Source of the DNA: Seleniivibrio woodruffii
GTDB lineage: Bacteria; Chrysiogenota; Deferribacteres; Deferribacterales; Geovibrionaceae
NCBI RefSeq assembly: GCF_004339245.1
Contig: NZ_SMGG01000003.1
Span: forward strand, 1,213,483 to 1,277,482
DNA length: 64,000 bases
Direction: 5' to 3'
Shown here piece after piece: positions 34,213 to 41,581 of this stretch. Numbering within the stretch: position 1 is the first letter of the stretch; each line of letters opens with the position of its first letter. A program made the position numbers and the translations under genes. The notes beneath the pieces are model-generated. The model searched no databases, was not told the DNA's origin, and saw only the letters and a program-made list of their open reading frames with translations.

Positions 34213-35560
34213 TTCTTATGCTACCTATGCGGCAGTGAACATGTTGAACTTAAATGCGCAAAAAACCACGGATTTCTAAGCTGCCTGTGCGGCAGTGAAC
34301 TCCTGCGGTCAGTTCGACAGAACTTTACTGCGTTTCTAAGCTGCCTGTGCGGCAGTGAACGGTTCGCATGCCCGCCGTTCGTCGTGACTCTCTTTCTAAG
34401 CTGCCTGTGCGGCAGTGAACGTTACAGCAGGAATTTCATAAACTCCCTCGGTTTTCTAAGCTGCCCGTGCGGCAGTGAACAGCCTACTGAGATTGGGTCA
34501 AACGCCCCAGCTTTTCTAAGCTGCCTGTGCGGCAGTGAACGCAAACAGTTGAGTAAGAGAAAACGAAGTTCTTTTCTAAGCTGCCTGTGCGGCAGTGAAC
34601 TAACCGTTGGCACACTCCGCACTCATAAAGATTTTCTAAGCTGCCTGTGCGGCAGTGAACAGGCATAGCCCTCTCTGTTCCGCTCATTCGGTTTTCTAAG
34701 CTGCCTGTGCGGCAGTGAACAAACGGCGACAACGCCGCAAAAATAGTTTAAATTTCTAAGCTGCCTGTGCGGCAGTGAACCAGGTTCGGGGATGACCTCG
34801 CCGCCGTCAATATTTCTAAGCTGCCTGTGCGGCAGTGAACGAGAGAATGTCAGGCAAACTCATTTTCCTGATTTTCTAAGCTGCCTGTGCGGCAGTGAAC
34901 TACATTGTATGTGTTTGGCATGGATAATGATATTTCTAAGCTGCCTGTGCGGCAGTGAACATGAGGTTGTTAAAGACATGAGAACCGGCGCATTTCTAAG
35001 CTGCCTGTGCGGCAGTGAACCGCTATTCTCTGCGGGCAAGCGACCCGCAAGATTTCTAAGCTGCCTGTGCGGCAGTGAACGAAGAGTATCTGAAGGAGCA
35101 GTAGGAACATATTTTCTAAGCTGCCTGTGCGGCAGTGAACCATTATTTGCTGAATCGTATGTATATCCGGATTTTCTAAGCTGCCTGTGCGGCAGTGAAC
35201 TCTGATGAGTGGCTGAAGGCTATGGTGCTGAATTTCTAAGCTGCCTGTGCGGCAGTGAACGGTATCGGTGTTGCTTCGCTCGGCATCACAATTTTCTAAG
35301 CTGCCTGTGCGGCAGTGAACCTTACACACCTGACAATCTTCTCATAGCATCATTTCTAAGCTGCCTGTGCGGCAGTGAACCACTGAACTTTCTAAGAAAC
35401 TGATTTACTTGTTTTCTAAGCTGCCTGTGCGGCAGTGAACACATGGAGATAAACGCAGAAATCATTCCGGTTTTTCTAAGCTGCCTGTGCGGCAGTGAAC
35501 CGCAAGCCCTTCCTCTTCGCAGACTTTTTGAATTTCTAAGCTGCCTGTGCGGCAGTGAAC
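34213..35560 (-). CRISPR. Type I-F CRISPR array, 23 repeats and 22 spacers
   Basis: A 28-bp repeat recurs with an exact 60-bp period, so every spacer is 32 bp. Read on the minus strand it starts GTTCACTGCCGCACAGG and ends CAGCTTAGAAA, which is the type I-F (Ypest) repeat with its CTGCCGCACAGGCAG palindrome. The repeat at 34213-34240 differs at five positions and one at 34453-34480 at one; the rest are identical. A degenerate terminal repeat marks the trailer, so the leader is at the high-coordinate side and transcription runs on the minus strand. No two spacers match each other by eye. No cas gene is in the window. Confidence 0.98.
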
Positions 35561-35700
35561 TAGAGGCAAAGTTGCTTAATAACATTATACACAAAGATTA
35601 TTAGCTTTTATAAGTGAAAAACCTAAATTTTCAGGCCGATTATAAATGTTTGTAAAATAGATAGAAAAATATTAACAAAAAAATAGGGTCAAATAAACGG
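35561..35700 (-). promoter_or_regulatory. Predicted CRISPR leader
   Basis: AT-rich, gene-free DNA beside the non-degenerate end of the array. On the minus strand it has an extended -10 (TGTGTATAAT, TATAAT at 35589-35584) about 25 bases before the first repeat. New spacers would be inserted at 35560. Confidence 0.6.
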
Positions 35701-35722
35701 ATCAAAGAATAGTCGGGTTTAA

Positions 35723-35839
35723 TTACATTTTTGTCATTTTGACCATACAGCACATAAGCGCACCGCTGCCGCCGTTTTCAACCTTAACAACCGCATTGCA
35801 GACCTTGCAAACATATTTTTCGCCTGTTTTCGTTGCCAT
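35723..35839 (-). CDS. Desulforedoxin-like protein
   Basis: A 38-residue protein starting MATKTGEKYVCKVC. Its cysteines (Cys11, Cys14, Cys30, Cys31) have the C-x2-C-x15-CC spacing of desulforedoxin and of the N-terminal FeS4 domain of desulfoferrodoxin; the ENGGSGALMCC segment fits too. It should bind one rubredoxin-like iron as a homodimer and carry electrons, for example to rubrerythrin or superoxide reductase. An excellent GGAGG site lies 8 bases before the ATG. No superoxide reductase domain follows: the frame stops after MVKMTKM. Confidence 0.85.
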   Translation of the reverse strand: MATKTGEKYVCKVCNAVVKVENGGSGALMCCMVKMTKM

Positions 35840-35928
35840 TTTTGTCCTCCGACGAATTTTTTATTCCGAAGTTTAACACTATTCTGAATATTTTGCTATG
35901 AATGAAAGGGAGCAGAGCTGATAGGGAG

Positions 35929-35955
35929 GGCAGAGGTCTGAAGCAGACCTCTGCC
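35929..35955. terminator. Perfect 12-bp hairpin between small secreted protein and desulforedoxin
   Basis: GGCAGAGGTCTG-AAG-CAGACCTCTGCC lies 9 bases past the stop of the minus-strand secreted-protein gene. There is no T-run on either side, so it may be an mRNA-stabilising end or a Rho-assisted terminator. Confidence 0.55.
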
Positions 35956-35964
35956 ATTGGCGTG

Positions 35965-36171
35965 TTAGTTGGCTGCTTTAACAGGTTGAGCGGGCTGTTC
36001 GGCAGCCTTTTCAGGTTGTGTCGCATCTGTTGCTTTTTCTGTTTTAACTTCTTTAACTGCTTCTTTCTGGGGAGCTTTTTCTGCGGGAGCTTTAGCCGCA
36101 TCAGCTGCCATGGCTGAAACAGAGGCCATCATAAGAATTCCTGCAAAAGCGATTGCGATAAGTTTTTTCAT
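35965..36171 (-). CDS. Small secreted Ala/Lys/Pro/Glu-rich protein
   Basis: A 68-residue protein with a clear signal peptide (MKKLIAIAFAGILMMASVSAMA, cut before ADAAK), leaving about 46 residues of low-complexity Ala/Lys/Glu/Pro sequence with no cysteines. It should be a small unstructured periplasmic protein; no family is recognised. AAGGAG is placed well before the ATG. A sigma-54-type promoter lies at 36205-36220, the same arrangement as for the small secreted protein at 40.0 kb. Confidence 0.7.
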   Translation of the reverse strand: MKKLIAIAFAGILMMASVSAMAADAAKAPAEKAPQKEAVKEVKTEKATDATQPEKAAEQPAQPVKAAN

Positions 36172-36204
36172 ATCCGACTCCTTAAGTTTTGTTGCTCATT
36201 TAAA

Positions 36205-36220
36205 AGCAGATATGATGCCA
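36205..36220 (-). promoter_or_regulatory. Sigma-54-type promoter of small secreted protein
   Basis: On the minus strand TGGCAT-CATAT-CTGCT: the -24 GG and -12 GC are 12 bases apart, as sigma-54 RNA polymerase requires. It lies about 35 bases before the ATG. A nested inverted repeat (TTTAGCT...AGCTAAA with GCTTAT-AC-ATAAGC inside, 36230-36259) just upstream may bind an activator, though it is closer than usual. The rest of the 298-bp gap to the kinase gene shows nothing else clear. Confidence 0.6.
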
Positions 36221-36469
36221 AAAGATATTTTTAGCTAAGATGCTTATACATAAGCTAAAGTTTGGCGGTGCTCAAACGGGTGATTAAGTAAATATGCAGG
36301 TGTTTTCATACATAAAAATAAGAAGCTTTTACTATTAGAGATTTAAACTGTAGGGATTTTCCTTCATGGGAAACAAGGTGCAAAATCCTGAATTTACTTT
36401 ATTTATGTGATGTTTATTTTTGACTTCTTAGATATTGTGCCTGTTTTTTTATGATGCTACACTTTCCTT

Positions 36470-37879
36470 ATGAGAATTAACGGTGTTTTCGGAAGGCTTC
36501 TGGCGGCCAATCTTGCAGTGCTTATCTTTTTGTCTGTTTTCATGTCATACATAATCCATAAGTCACGTCACCTTAACACTTTGCTGGAGCAGGTGAATTC
36601 TGTTGAACTTCCGGTGATAGAGCGGGTGGACAGATTAAGCGGAGCTGTGCAGAAGCAGGCGGAGTTCAGAGAGAAGTATGTAATATCCGGGGATGTTGAT
36701 TTTCTGGAGCGCCACAGAGACTATCGCTCCGAGGCGCTGTCTTTGATATCCGCTCTGGACGGGCTGATAAGCGACATTGACAAGGACAGGGCTTTTCAGG
36801 AGCTTGAGTCGGCCTATTCTGCATTTAATGCGGAGAACGAGAGATATATTGCCGCCAGAGGAAGAACAGCCGAGGTTCCTTCATATGCAGGCGTTTCGCA
36901 GTCCCTTACAAAGCTGAGAGGACTGGCGGCGGGGAAAAGGAAGGAGAGTCTTGAGCTGTCGGGGGTTCTTGCAGGGCAGATGAGGACTGCGTCACTGGTT
37001 TTCGTTCTGTCCGGCGGCGTTCTGGTGGTTCTGTTGGCTTTCGTTAATACGAAGAGCATAGTCAGTCCCATCCGCAAGCTGAGAGACAGCACCCATCAGG
37101 TGGCGAAGGGTGTTTATCCTGAAAATATCGACTCCGGCGGACCTGTGGAGATAAGCGGGCTGGCGGATGATTTCAGGGTGATGGTGGAAAGGCTGCGAGA
37201 GAGTGATGAGCTTCGCACCGAGTTTATAGGCAACGTGTCCCATGAGCTTCGGACTCCGCTGACATCGATCCGTGAGGCTTCGACCATGCTGAGAGAGGAT
37301 TATTTCAAGGCCGACCGTGACAGCTCGGAGAAGCTACTGGACATAATAAGCACCGAAAGCGACAGAATGATCAATTCGGTGAACAACATACTGGAAATAA
37401 CCCGTCTGGATATCGCTCAGGCGGTGTATGAGTTTGAGGATGCGGATATAGGCAGGATAGCCGAGGCCGCAATTCAGAACACTGCGCCCATAGCGGCCAG
37501 ACGCAACATAAGCGTGATATCGGCAATAGACGCATCTGCAAAGGCCGACAGGGAAAAGCTGGCGGTGGTGTTCGTAAACCTTATCGGCAATGCGCTGAAA
37601 TATTCCGGTGAGGCTACGACCGTAAGGCTGTCGGCGGAGAGGATCGGCGACAGGCTGAGGGTTTGCGTAGCCGACGAGGGAGCCGGCATTGCGCAGGAAG
37701 AGCTTGGTCTGATATTTGAAAGATACAGACTGGGGAGCAACCGCAGCTTTGAATATAAAGGTTCGGGGCTGGGGCTTGCGATATGCAGAAAAATTATTGA
37801 AAAACACGGAGGCCGGATATGGGCGGAAAGCGGACAGGGACAGGGGAGCAGATTTTATTTTACGCTGCCCCTCTGCTGA
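36470..37879 (+). CDS. Membrane sensor histidine kinase, GlrK/QseE-like
   Basis: Kinase of 469 residues. Two membrane helices (about 8-26 and 168-190) flank a helical periplasmic domain; HAMP follows (about 191-243). The phosphoacceptor His is in GNVSHELRTPLTSIRE near residue 257; N-box NLIGNALKYS; G-boxes DEGAGI and GSGLGLAICRKI. The order kinase, lipoprotein, sigma-54 regulator is that of E. coli glrK-qseG-glrR, so it should phosphorylate the regulator at 38.4 kb. The 3' end overlaps the lipoprotein gene by 61 bp. Confidence 0.93.
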   Translation: MRINGVFGRLLAANLAVLIFLSVFMSYIIHKSRHLNTLLEQVNSVELPVIERVDRLSGAVQKQAEFREKYVISGDVDFLERHRDYRSEALSLISALDGLISDIDKDRAFQELESAYSAFNAENERYIAARGRTAEVPSYAGVSQSLTKLRGLAAGKRKESLELSGVLAGQMRTASLVFVLSGGVLVVLLAFVNTKSIVSPIRKLRDSTHQVAKGVYPENIDSGGPVEISGLADDFRVMVERLRESDELRTEFIGNVSHELRTPLTSIREASTMLREDYFKADRDSSEKLLDIISTESDRMINSVNNILEITRLDIAQAVYEFEDADIGRIAEAAIQNTAPIAARRNISVISAIDASAKADREKLAVVFVNLIGNALKYSGEATTVRLSAERIGDRLRVCVADEGAGIAQEELGLIFERYRLGSNRSFEYKGSGLGLAICRKIIEKHGGRIWAESGQGQGSRFYFTLPLC

Positions 37880-38418
37880 TACTGCTTCTGAGCGGGTGCG
37901 CACTGCATGATGCGCAGGAGAGAGCATTTTCGGCACAGCTTAGAAACGGGGATGCAGAGCAGGCTCGGCAGGTGCTCGACAGGTCGGACAGAATAATCGA
38001 CGACAAGGCTCTTTTCGGCTATATTCTGCTCTTTTCGGACGGAGCGTCCCCACAGTATGACCCGCATATGGCGCAGGTATATCTCGACCGGATAACGGCG
38101 ATATACCCTGAAAGTCCCTACACGGGATATGCCGCTCAGGCTGTCAGGCTGATGAAGCGGGCGGATTCAGCCGAACGGGAAAGGGCGGAGCTGAACGATA
38201 AACTGTTGCAGGTCAGAAAGGCAATGGCGGATCAGGCGGCGGCGAATGCGGAGAGTTTAAAGGCTCTGGATGAGGCCGAGAAGCGGCTGGCGGCGGAAAA
38301 CAGGGAACTTAATGACAGGCTGAAGGCTCTAAGCAGGGAGAATGAAAAACTGCGGAGTCAGCAGGAACGGATGAAAGAGATCGACCTGAACGGCGGCAGA
38401 AAGGGGCTGGGACACTGA
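37819..38418 (+). CDS. QseG-like lipoprotein with coiled coil
   Basis: Lipoprotein of 199 residues. The signal peptide ends in the lipobox LLSGC (Cys27), so the mature protein is lipid-anchored. Residues about 30-110 are helical and TPR-like; residues about 115-190 form a charged coiled coil (LDEAEKRLAAENRELNDRLKAL). QseG, the lipoprotein between the kinase and regulator of the E. coli glr system, has the same position and general layout and modulates the kinase. The unusually long overlap with the kinase gene is accepted because only this start gives a signal peptide. It shares a base with the next start (TGATG). Confidence 0.8.
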   Translation: MGGKRTGTGEQILFYAAPLLILLLSGCALHDAQERAFSAQLRNGDAEQARQVLDRSDRIIDDKALFGYILLFSDGASPQYDPHMAQVYLDRITAIYPESPYTGYAAQAVRLMKRADSAERERAELNDKLLQVRKAMADQAAANAESLKALDEAEKRLAAENRELNDRLKALSRENEKLRSQQERMKEIDLNGGRKGLGH

Positions 38419-39758
38419 TGGCAAAAGTTTTGATAGTCGATGATGACATTAGTCTGCTTGAAATATTGCGGATGAGGTTTCAGAGCTGCGGCTTTACTCC
38501 CCATGCGGCACAGAGCGCAGGAGAGGCGCTGGCGATGCTTAAGAGCGATGTTTTCGATGCGGCGGTTTTCGACATGCGGCTTGGGTCGGAAACCGGACTT
38601 GAACTCCTGCGGGAAGCGCATGCCATAGACAGCGGTCTCCCTGTGATATTTCTCACCGCCTACGGAACCATAAACGATGCTGTTGAGGCGATGAAACAGG
38701 GGGCGTACAGCTACCTCACAAAGCCTTTTGACCATAGAGAGCTGATAGAAAAGGTTGCCGATGCCGTTGAGAGGTGCAGTCACTCAAGACGGATTCTTAG
38801 GGTCAACGATGATGATTCGCCCGTAGCGGTGACGATAATAGGCTGTTCCGAGAAGACCCGCAGGGTGCGTGAGCGGATTGCGGCGGCGGGGCAGAGCGAT
38901 GCCAACGTTTTTATATACGGCGAGAGCGGAACAGGGAAAGAGCTGGCGGCCAGAATGCTCCATGCGGTAAGCCCAAGACACAAAGCACCATTTGTGGCCA
39001 TGAACTCCGCTGCCATACCCGAATCGCTGATGGAGAGCGAGCTTTTCGGCCACGAGAAGGGAGCTTTCACAGGGGCGGACAGGCGCAAAAGAGGCTTTTT
39101 TGAACAGGCGCAGGGCGGAACGGTGTTTATGGATGAGATATCGGAGATGCCCCTTGCCATGCAGACAAAGCTTCTGCGTGTGCTTGAGAACAGGGAAGTT
39201 TCGCCGCTGGGCAGTGAAAAGGTGCTGAAGCTCGACATTCGGGTGGTCAGCGCATCGAACAAAAATCTTCTGGAAAAGATTGAGAACAAGGAGTTCCGTG
39301 CAGACCTGTTTTACAGGATACACGTTGTCAGGATAGAGCTTCCTCCCCTTCGGGACAGGCGGGAGGATATCCCGCTTCTGTGCGCTCACTTTCTGAATAA
39401 ATATACTCATCGCTACGGCAGAGACGGCAAAGTGATTTCCGGGGATGCCATGGACAGGATGATGTCATACGACTGGCCGGGCAATGTCCGTGAGCTTGAA
39501 AACGTTATAGAGTGCGCCGTGGTGATGTCCCCTGCGGATGTTATAAAGGCCGAAAGCATTAAGTTTGCGCAGAATCAGGACAGTTTCGCACAGGTATACA
39601 GAGAGGCCAAAAGGCAGTTTGAAGAGGTTTTTCTCCGACAGCTGATGGAGCGCACAAAGGGGAACATAAGCAAGGCTTCGAAACTGTCGGATATCTACAG
39701 AGCCGACCTGTACGACCTTTTGAAAAAGCATTCCATAGACCCTGCCGATTTCAGATAA
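38418..39758 (+). CDS. Sigma-54-dependent response regulator, GlrR/QseF-like
   Basis: NtrC-family activator of 446 residues. The receiver (1-120) has VDDD and phosphoacceptor Asp52 (VFDMRLGSETG), Thr and Lys in FLTAYG and LTKPFD. The AAA+ domain has Walker A GESGTGKE, the intact GAFTGA loop that contacts sigma-54, Walker B GTVFMDEI, and arginine finger region DLFYRIHVV. The C-terminus is a Fis-type helix-turn-helix (GNISKASKLSDIYRADLYDLLKKH). It is the likely partner of the GlrK-like kinase and could drive the sigma-54-type promoters at 36.2 and 40.1 kb. Confidence 0.95.
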   Translation: MAKVLIVDDDISLLEILRMRFQSCGFTPHAAQSAGEALAMLKSDVFDAAVFDMRLGSETGLELLREAHAIDSGLPVIFLTAYGTINDAVEAMKQGAYSYLTKPFDHRELIEKVADAVERCSHSRRILRVNDDDSPVAVTIIGCSEKTRRVRERIAAAGQSDANVFIYGESGTGKELAARMLHAVSPRHKAPFVAMNSAAIPESLMESELFGHEKGAFTGADRRKRGFFEQAQGGTVFMDEISEMPLAMQTKLLRVLENREVSPLGSEKVLKLDIRVVSASNKNLLEKIENKEFRADLFYRIHVVRIELPPLRDRREDIPLLCAHFLNKYTHRYGRDGKVISGDAMDRMMSYDWPGNVRELENVIECAVVMSPADVIKAESIKFAQNQDSFAQVYREAKRQFEEVFLRQLMERTKGNISKASKLSDIYRADLYDLLKKHSIDPADFR

Positions 39759-39762
39759 TTAA

Positions 39763-39793
39763 AACGCCGCTCCCGTTGTTCGGTTGCGGCGTT
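39763..39793 (-). terminator. Terminator of the 40.0-kb secreted-protein gene
   Basis: AACGCCGC/GCGGCGTT stem with a 15-base loop; on the minus strand it is followed by TTTTAATT. It lies between two convergent genes and could act in both directions. Confidence 0.6.
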
Positions 39794-39833
39794 ACCCGGA
39801 AAATTACGGAAGTCGGATGATGCGTTGTTGGCG

Positions 39834-40082
39834 TTATTTCATCATTTTTTTAGCTGATTCGCATTTCTGCATTTCTTCTTTGGTCAGCATTGTTTTAGCG
39901 GGATTTTTTGCGTATTCCTCGCATTTTTTCATCTCTGCCGGAGTCATTTTCATCATTTCTTTTTTAACAGCAGGTGCTGCGGGAGAAGATGACATGTCTG
40001 TCATAGAGTCTGCCGCCAGCGCTGCGCCTGACATCATAAGTATTGCTACGAAGACTGATGCAAAAAGAGCTGTTTTTCTCAT
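39834..40082 (-). CDS. Small secreted Met/Lys-rich protein
   Basis: An 82-residue protein with a signal peptide (cut after GAALA, before ADSMTD). The mature 58 residues are rich in Met and Lys with two cysteines in a repeated pattern: MTPAEMKKCEEYAKNPAKTMLTKEEM has its echo in MLTKEEMQKCESAKKMMK, i.e. two T-x-x-E-M-x-K-C-E units. It may bind metal, but no family is recognised. AGGAGG precedes the ATG. A sigma-54-type promoter and a palindrome suited to an enhancer-binding protein lie upstream, and sigma-54 regulator genes lie on both sides. Confidence 0.75.
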   Translation of the reverse strand: MRKTALFASVFVAILMMSGAALAADSMTDMSSSPAAPAVKKEMMKMTPAEMKKCEEYAKNPAKTMLTKEEMQKCESAKKMMK

Positions 40083-40121
40083 GGTTGACCTCCTGAGTCA
40101 ATGTTGTGATGTTGGTATATC

Positions 40122-40137
40122 CGCAACGCTGATGCCA
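40122..40137 (-). promoter_or_regulatory. Sigma-54-type promoter of Met/Lys-rich protein
   Basis: On the minus strand TGGCAT-CAGCG-TTGCG: the GG and GC dinucleotides are 12 bases apart and TTGC matches the -12 consensus. It lies about 40 bases before the ATG. Confidence 0.7.
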
Positions 40138-40216
40138 GTTTTGATGTGTTTGGTAAGTTGTTTGATTCCAATGATTTATGGTTGTGGAGAGTTTGGGGCG
40201 GCAAGTTAATATCCGG

Positions 40217-40246
40217 TAAGTTTCTTACCGGCAGGTAAGAAACTTA
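40217..40246. promoter_or_regulatory. 13-bp perfect inverted repeat, putative enhancer site
   Basis: TAAGTTTCTTACC and GGTAAGAAACTTA are separated by GGCA. It starts next to the stop codon of the regulator gene at 40.2 kb and is centred about 120 bases before the start point predicted from the sigma-54-type promoter, the normal place for an NtrC-type binding site. There is no T-run, so a pure terminator role is less likely. Confidence 0.6.
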
Positions 40247-41581
40247 TCAGTCTGCGTCGTCTATTCCGTATTCTTCAAGTTTTTTTCTGAGGGTCAGCCG
40301 GCTGAGTCCCAGAATCTGTGCGGCTTTGGTCTTGTTGTTGTCAGACATTGAGTACACGGCGAGGATATGCTGTTTCTCAACATCTTTAAGGGGGAGCATG
40401 CGGCAGGTCTCCGCCTGAACAACTGCGGTGTTGCGGGGTTTGATGCAGAGTTCGGGCATTGTTCCGAAAAGAGCCGTCCGCTCCATTATGTTTCTAAGCT
40501 CCCGAACGTTTCCCGGCCAGCCGTAGTTCAGGACGGTCTGAATGTCATGCTGTGAGAGTGTCATGGGCGGTTTGTTCATCTTGCGTCTGTATCTGTCCAG
40601 ATAATACTGAGCCAGCTCGACACTGTCTTCGCCCCTTGCGGCCAGAGGCGGAATTTTCAGATTGACCACATTAAGCCTGAAGAAAAGGTCTTCACGGAAT
40701 TTTCCTTCCTTAACAAGCTCTTCCAGATCTCTGTGGGTAGCCGTTATGATACGCACGTTGACCTTTGTCTCCCTTGTTGCGCCCAGTTTGTAAAAGGTTC
40801 CGTTCTCCAGAAATCTCAGCAGTTTGACCTGAGTTGTCATTGGCAGATCGCCTATTTCGTCCATGAACAGCGTGCCGCCGGAAGCCATCTCGATAAGCCC
40901 TTTTTTACTCTTTCTGGCATCGGTGAAGGCTCCCTGCTCATAGCCGAAAAGTTCCGATTCAACAAGCTGTTCCGGCAGTCCGGCGGAGTTGATGCTCATG
41001 AACGGGCGTTCCTTTCTGGGTGAAAGCCTGTGTATGGCCTCGGCCACCAGTTCCTTCCCTGTTCCGGTCTCGCCTGATATCAGCACACGGGTTTCGTCCG
41101 ACTGTGCGGCCAGAGTTATCTGCTGTTTGAGTTTCTGCATGATCTCCGAACTGCCCACAATGGCATCCAGAGAGGATTTATTCTTCATGGCGTTTATTGC
41201 GCCCAGATTCTGTTTTGCGAGTTTAAGGGAAAGAGCGTTGTTCACACAGAGGTGGAGGTCTTCCAGTTCGAACGGCTTGTTAACATAGTCGAATGCGCCC
41301 ATCTTAAGGGTTTTAACGGCCATTTGAACTTCGGGAAAGGCTGTGACGACGATTGCCTCCGTTCCGCCGGGCGAGTTTTTCAGAAGGGGCAGCAGGTCTG
41401 TTCCTTCGCCGTCGGGCAGGCTGACATCCAGTATCGCCACATCAAAATCCTCGTACATCAGTGCGTTCTTTGCGCTGGCAAAGGTGTTCGTCAGTGTCGT
41501 TTCATACTCTTTCGAAAATGACCGCACAAGGGATTTTCCCAGCAGAAGGTCGTCTTCAACTATCAGAATCTTGCTTTTCAT
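40247..41581 (-). CDS. Sigma-54-dependent response regulator with GAFTDA loop
   Basis: NtrC-family regulator of 444 residues. Receiver: EDD, phosphoacceptor Asp52 (ILDVSLPDGEG), TAFP and NKPFE. The AAA+ domain has GETGTGKE, GTLFMDEIGDLP and DLFFRLNVV. The loop that contacts sigma-54 reads GAFTDA instead of GAFTGA. The C-terminal helix-turn-helix is NKTKAAQILGLSRLTLRKKLEEYGI. It overlaps the upstream kinase gene by 26 bp, so the pair is co-expressed. The palindrome beyond its stop and the sigma-54-type promoter behind it make the small secreted protein gene a likely target. Confidence 0.93.
   Translation of the reverse strand: MKSKILIVEDDLLLGKSLVRSFSKEYETTLTNTFASAKNALMYEDFDVAILDVSLPDGEGTDLLPLLKNSPGGTEAIVVTAFPEVQMAVKTLKMGAFDYVNKPFELEDLHLCVNNALSLKLAKQNLGAINAMKNKSSLDAIVGSSEIMQKLKQQITLAAQSDETRVLISGETGTGKELVAEAIHRLSPRKERPFMSINSAGLPEQLVESELFGYEQGAFTDARKSKKGLIEMASGGTLFMDEIGDLPMTTQVKLLRFLENGTFYKLGATRETKVNVRIITATHRDLEELVKEGKFREDLFFRLNVVNLKIPPLAARGEDSVELAQYYLDRYRRKMNKPPMTLSQHDIQTVLNYGWPGNVRELRNIMERTALFGTMPELCIKPRNTAVVQAETCRMLPLKDVEKQHILAVYSMSDNNKTKAAQILGLSRLTLRKKLEEYGIDDAD

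Noticed and set aside
34384..35403. Long open frames with repeated FLSCLCGSE on one strand and VHCRTGSLE on the other
   Set aside because: They are by-products of the CRISPR array: the 60-bp period is divisible by three, so repeats read in a constant frame. No ribosome sites and spacers vary freely.
35784..36101. 105-codon minus-strand frame rich in Lys, Leu and Gln
   Set aside because: It is an out-of-frame reading of the secreted low-complexity protein and overlaps the desulforedoxin gene; the two smaller genes have good ribosome sites.
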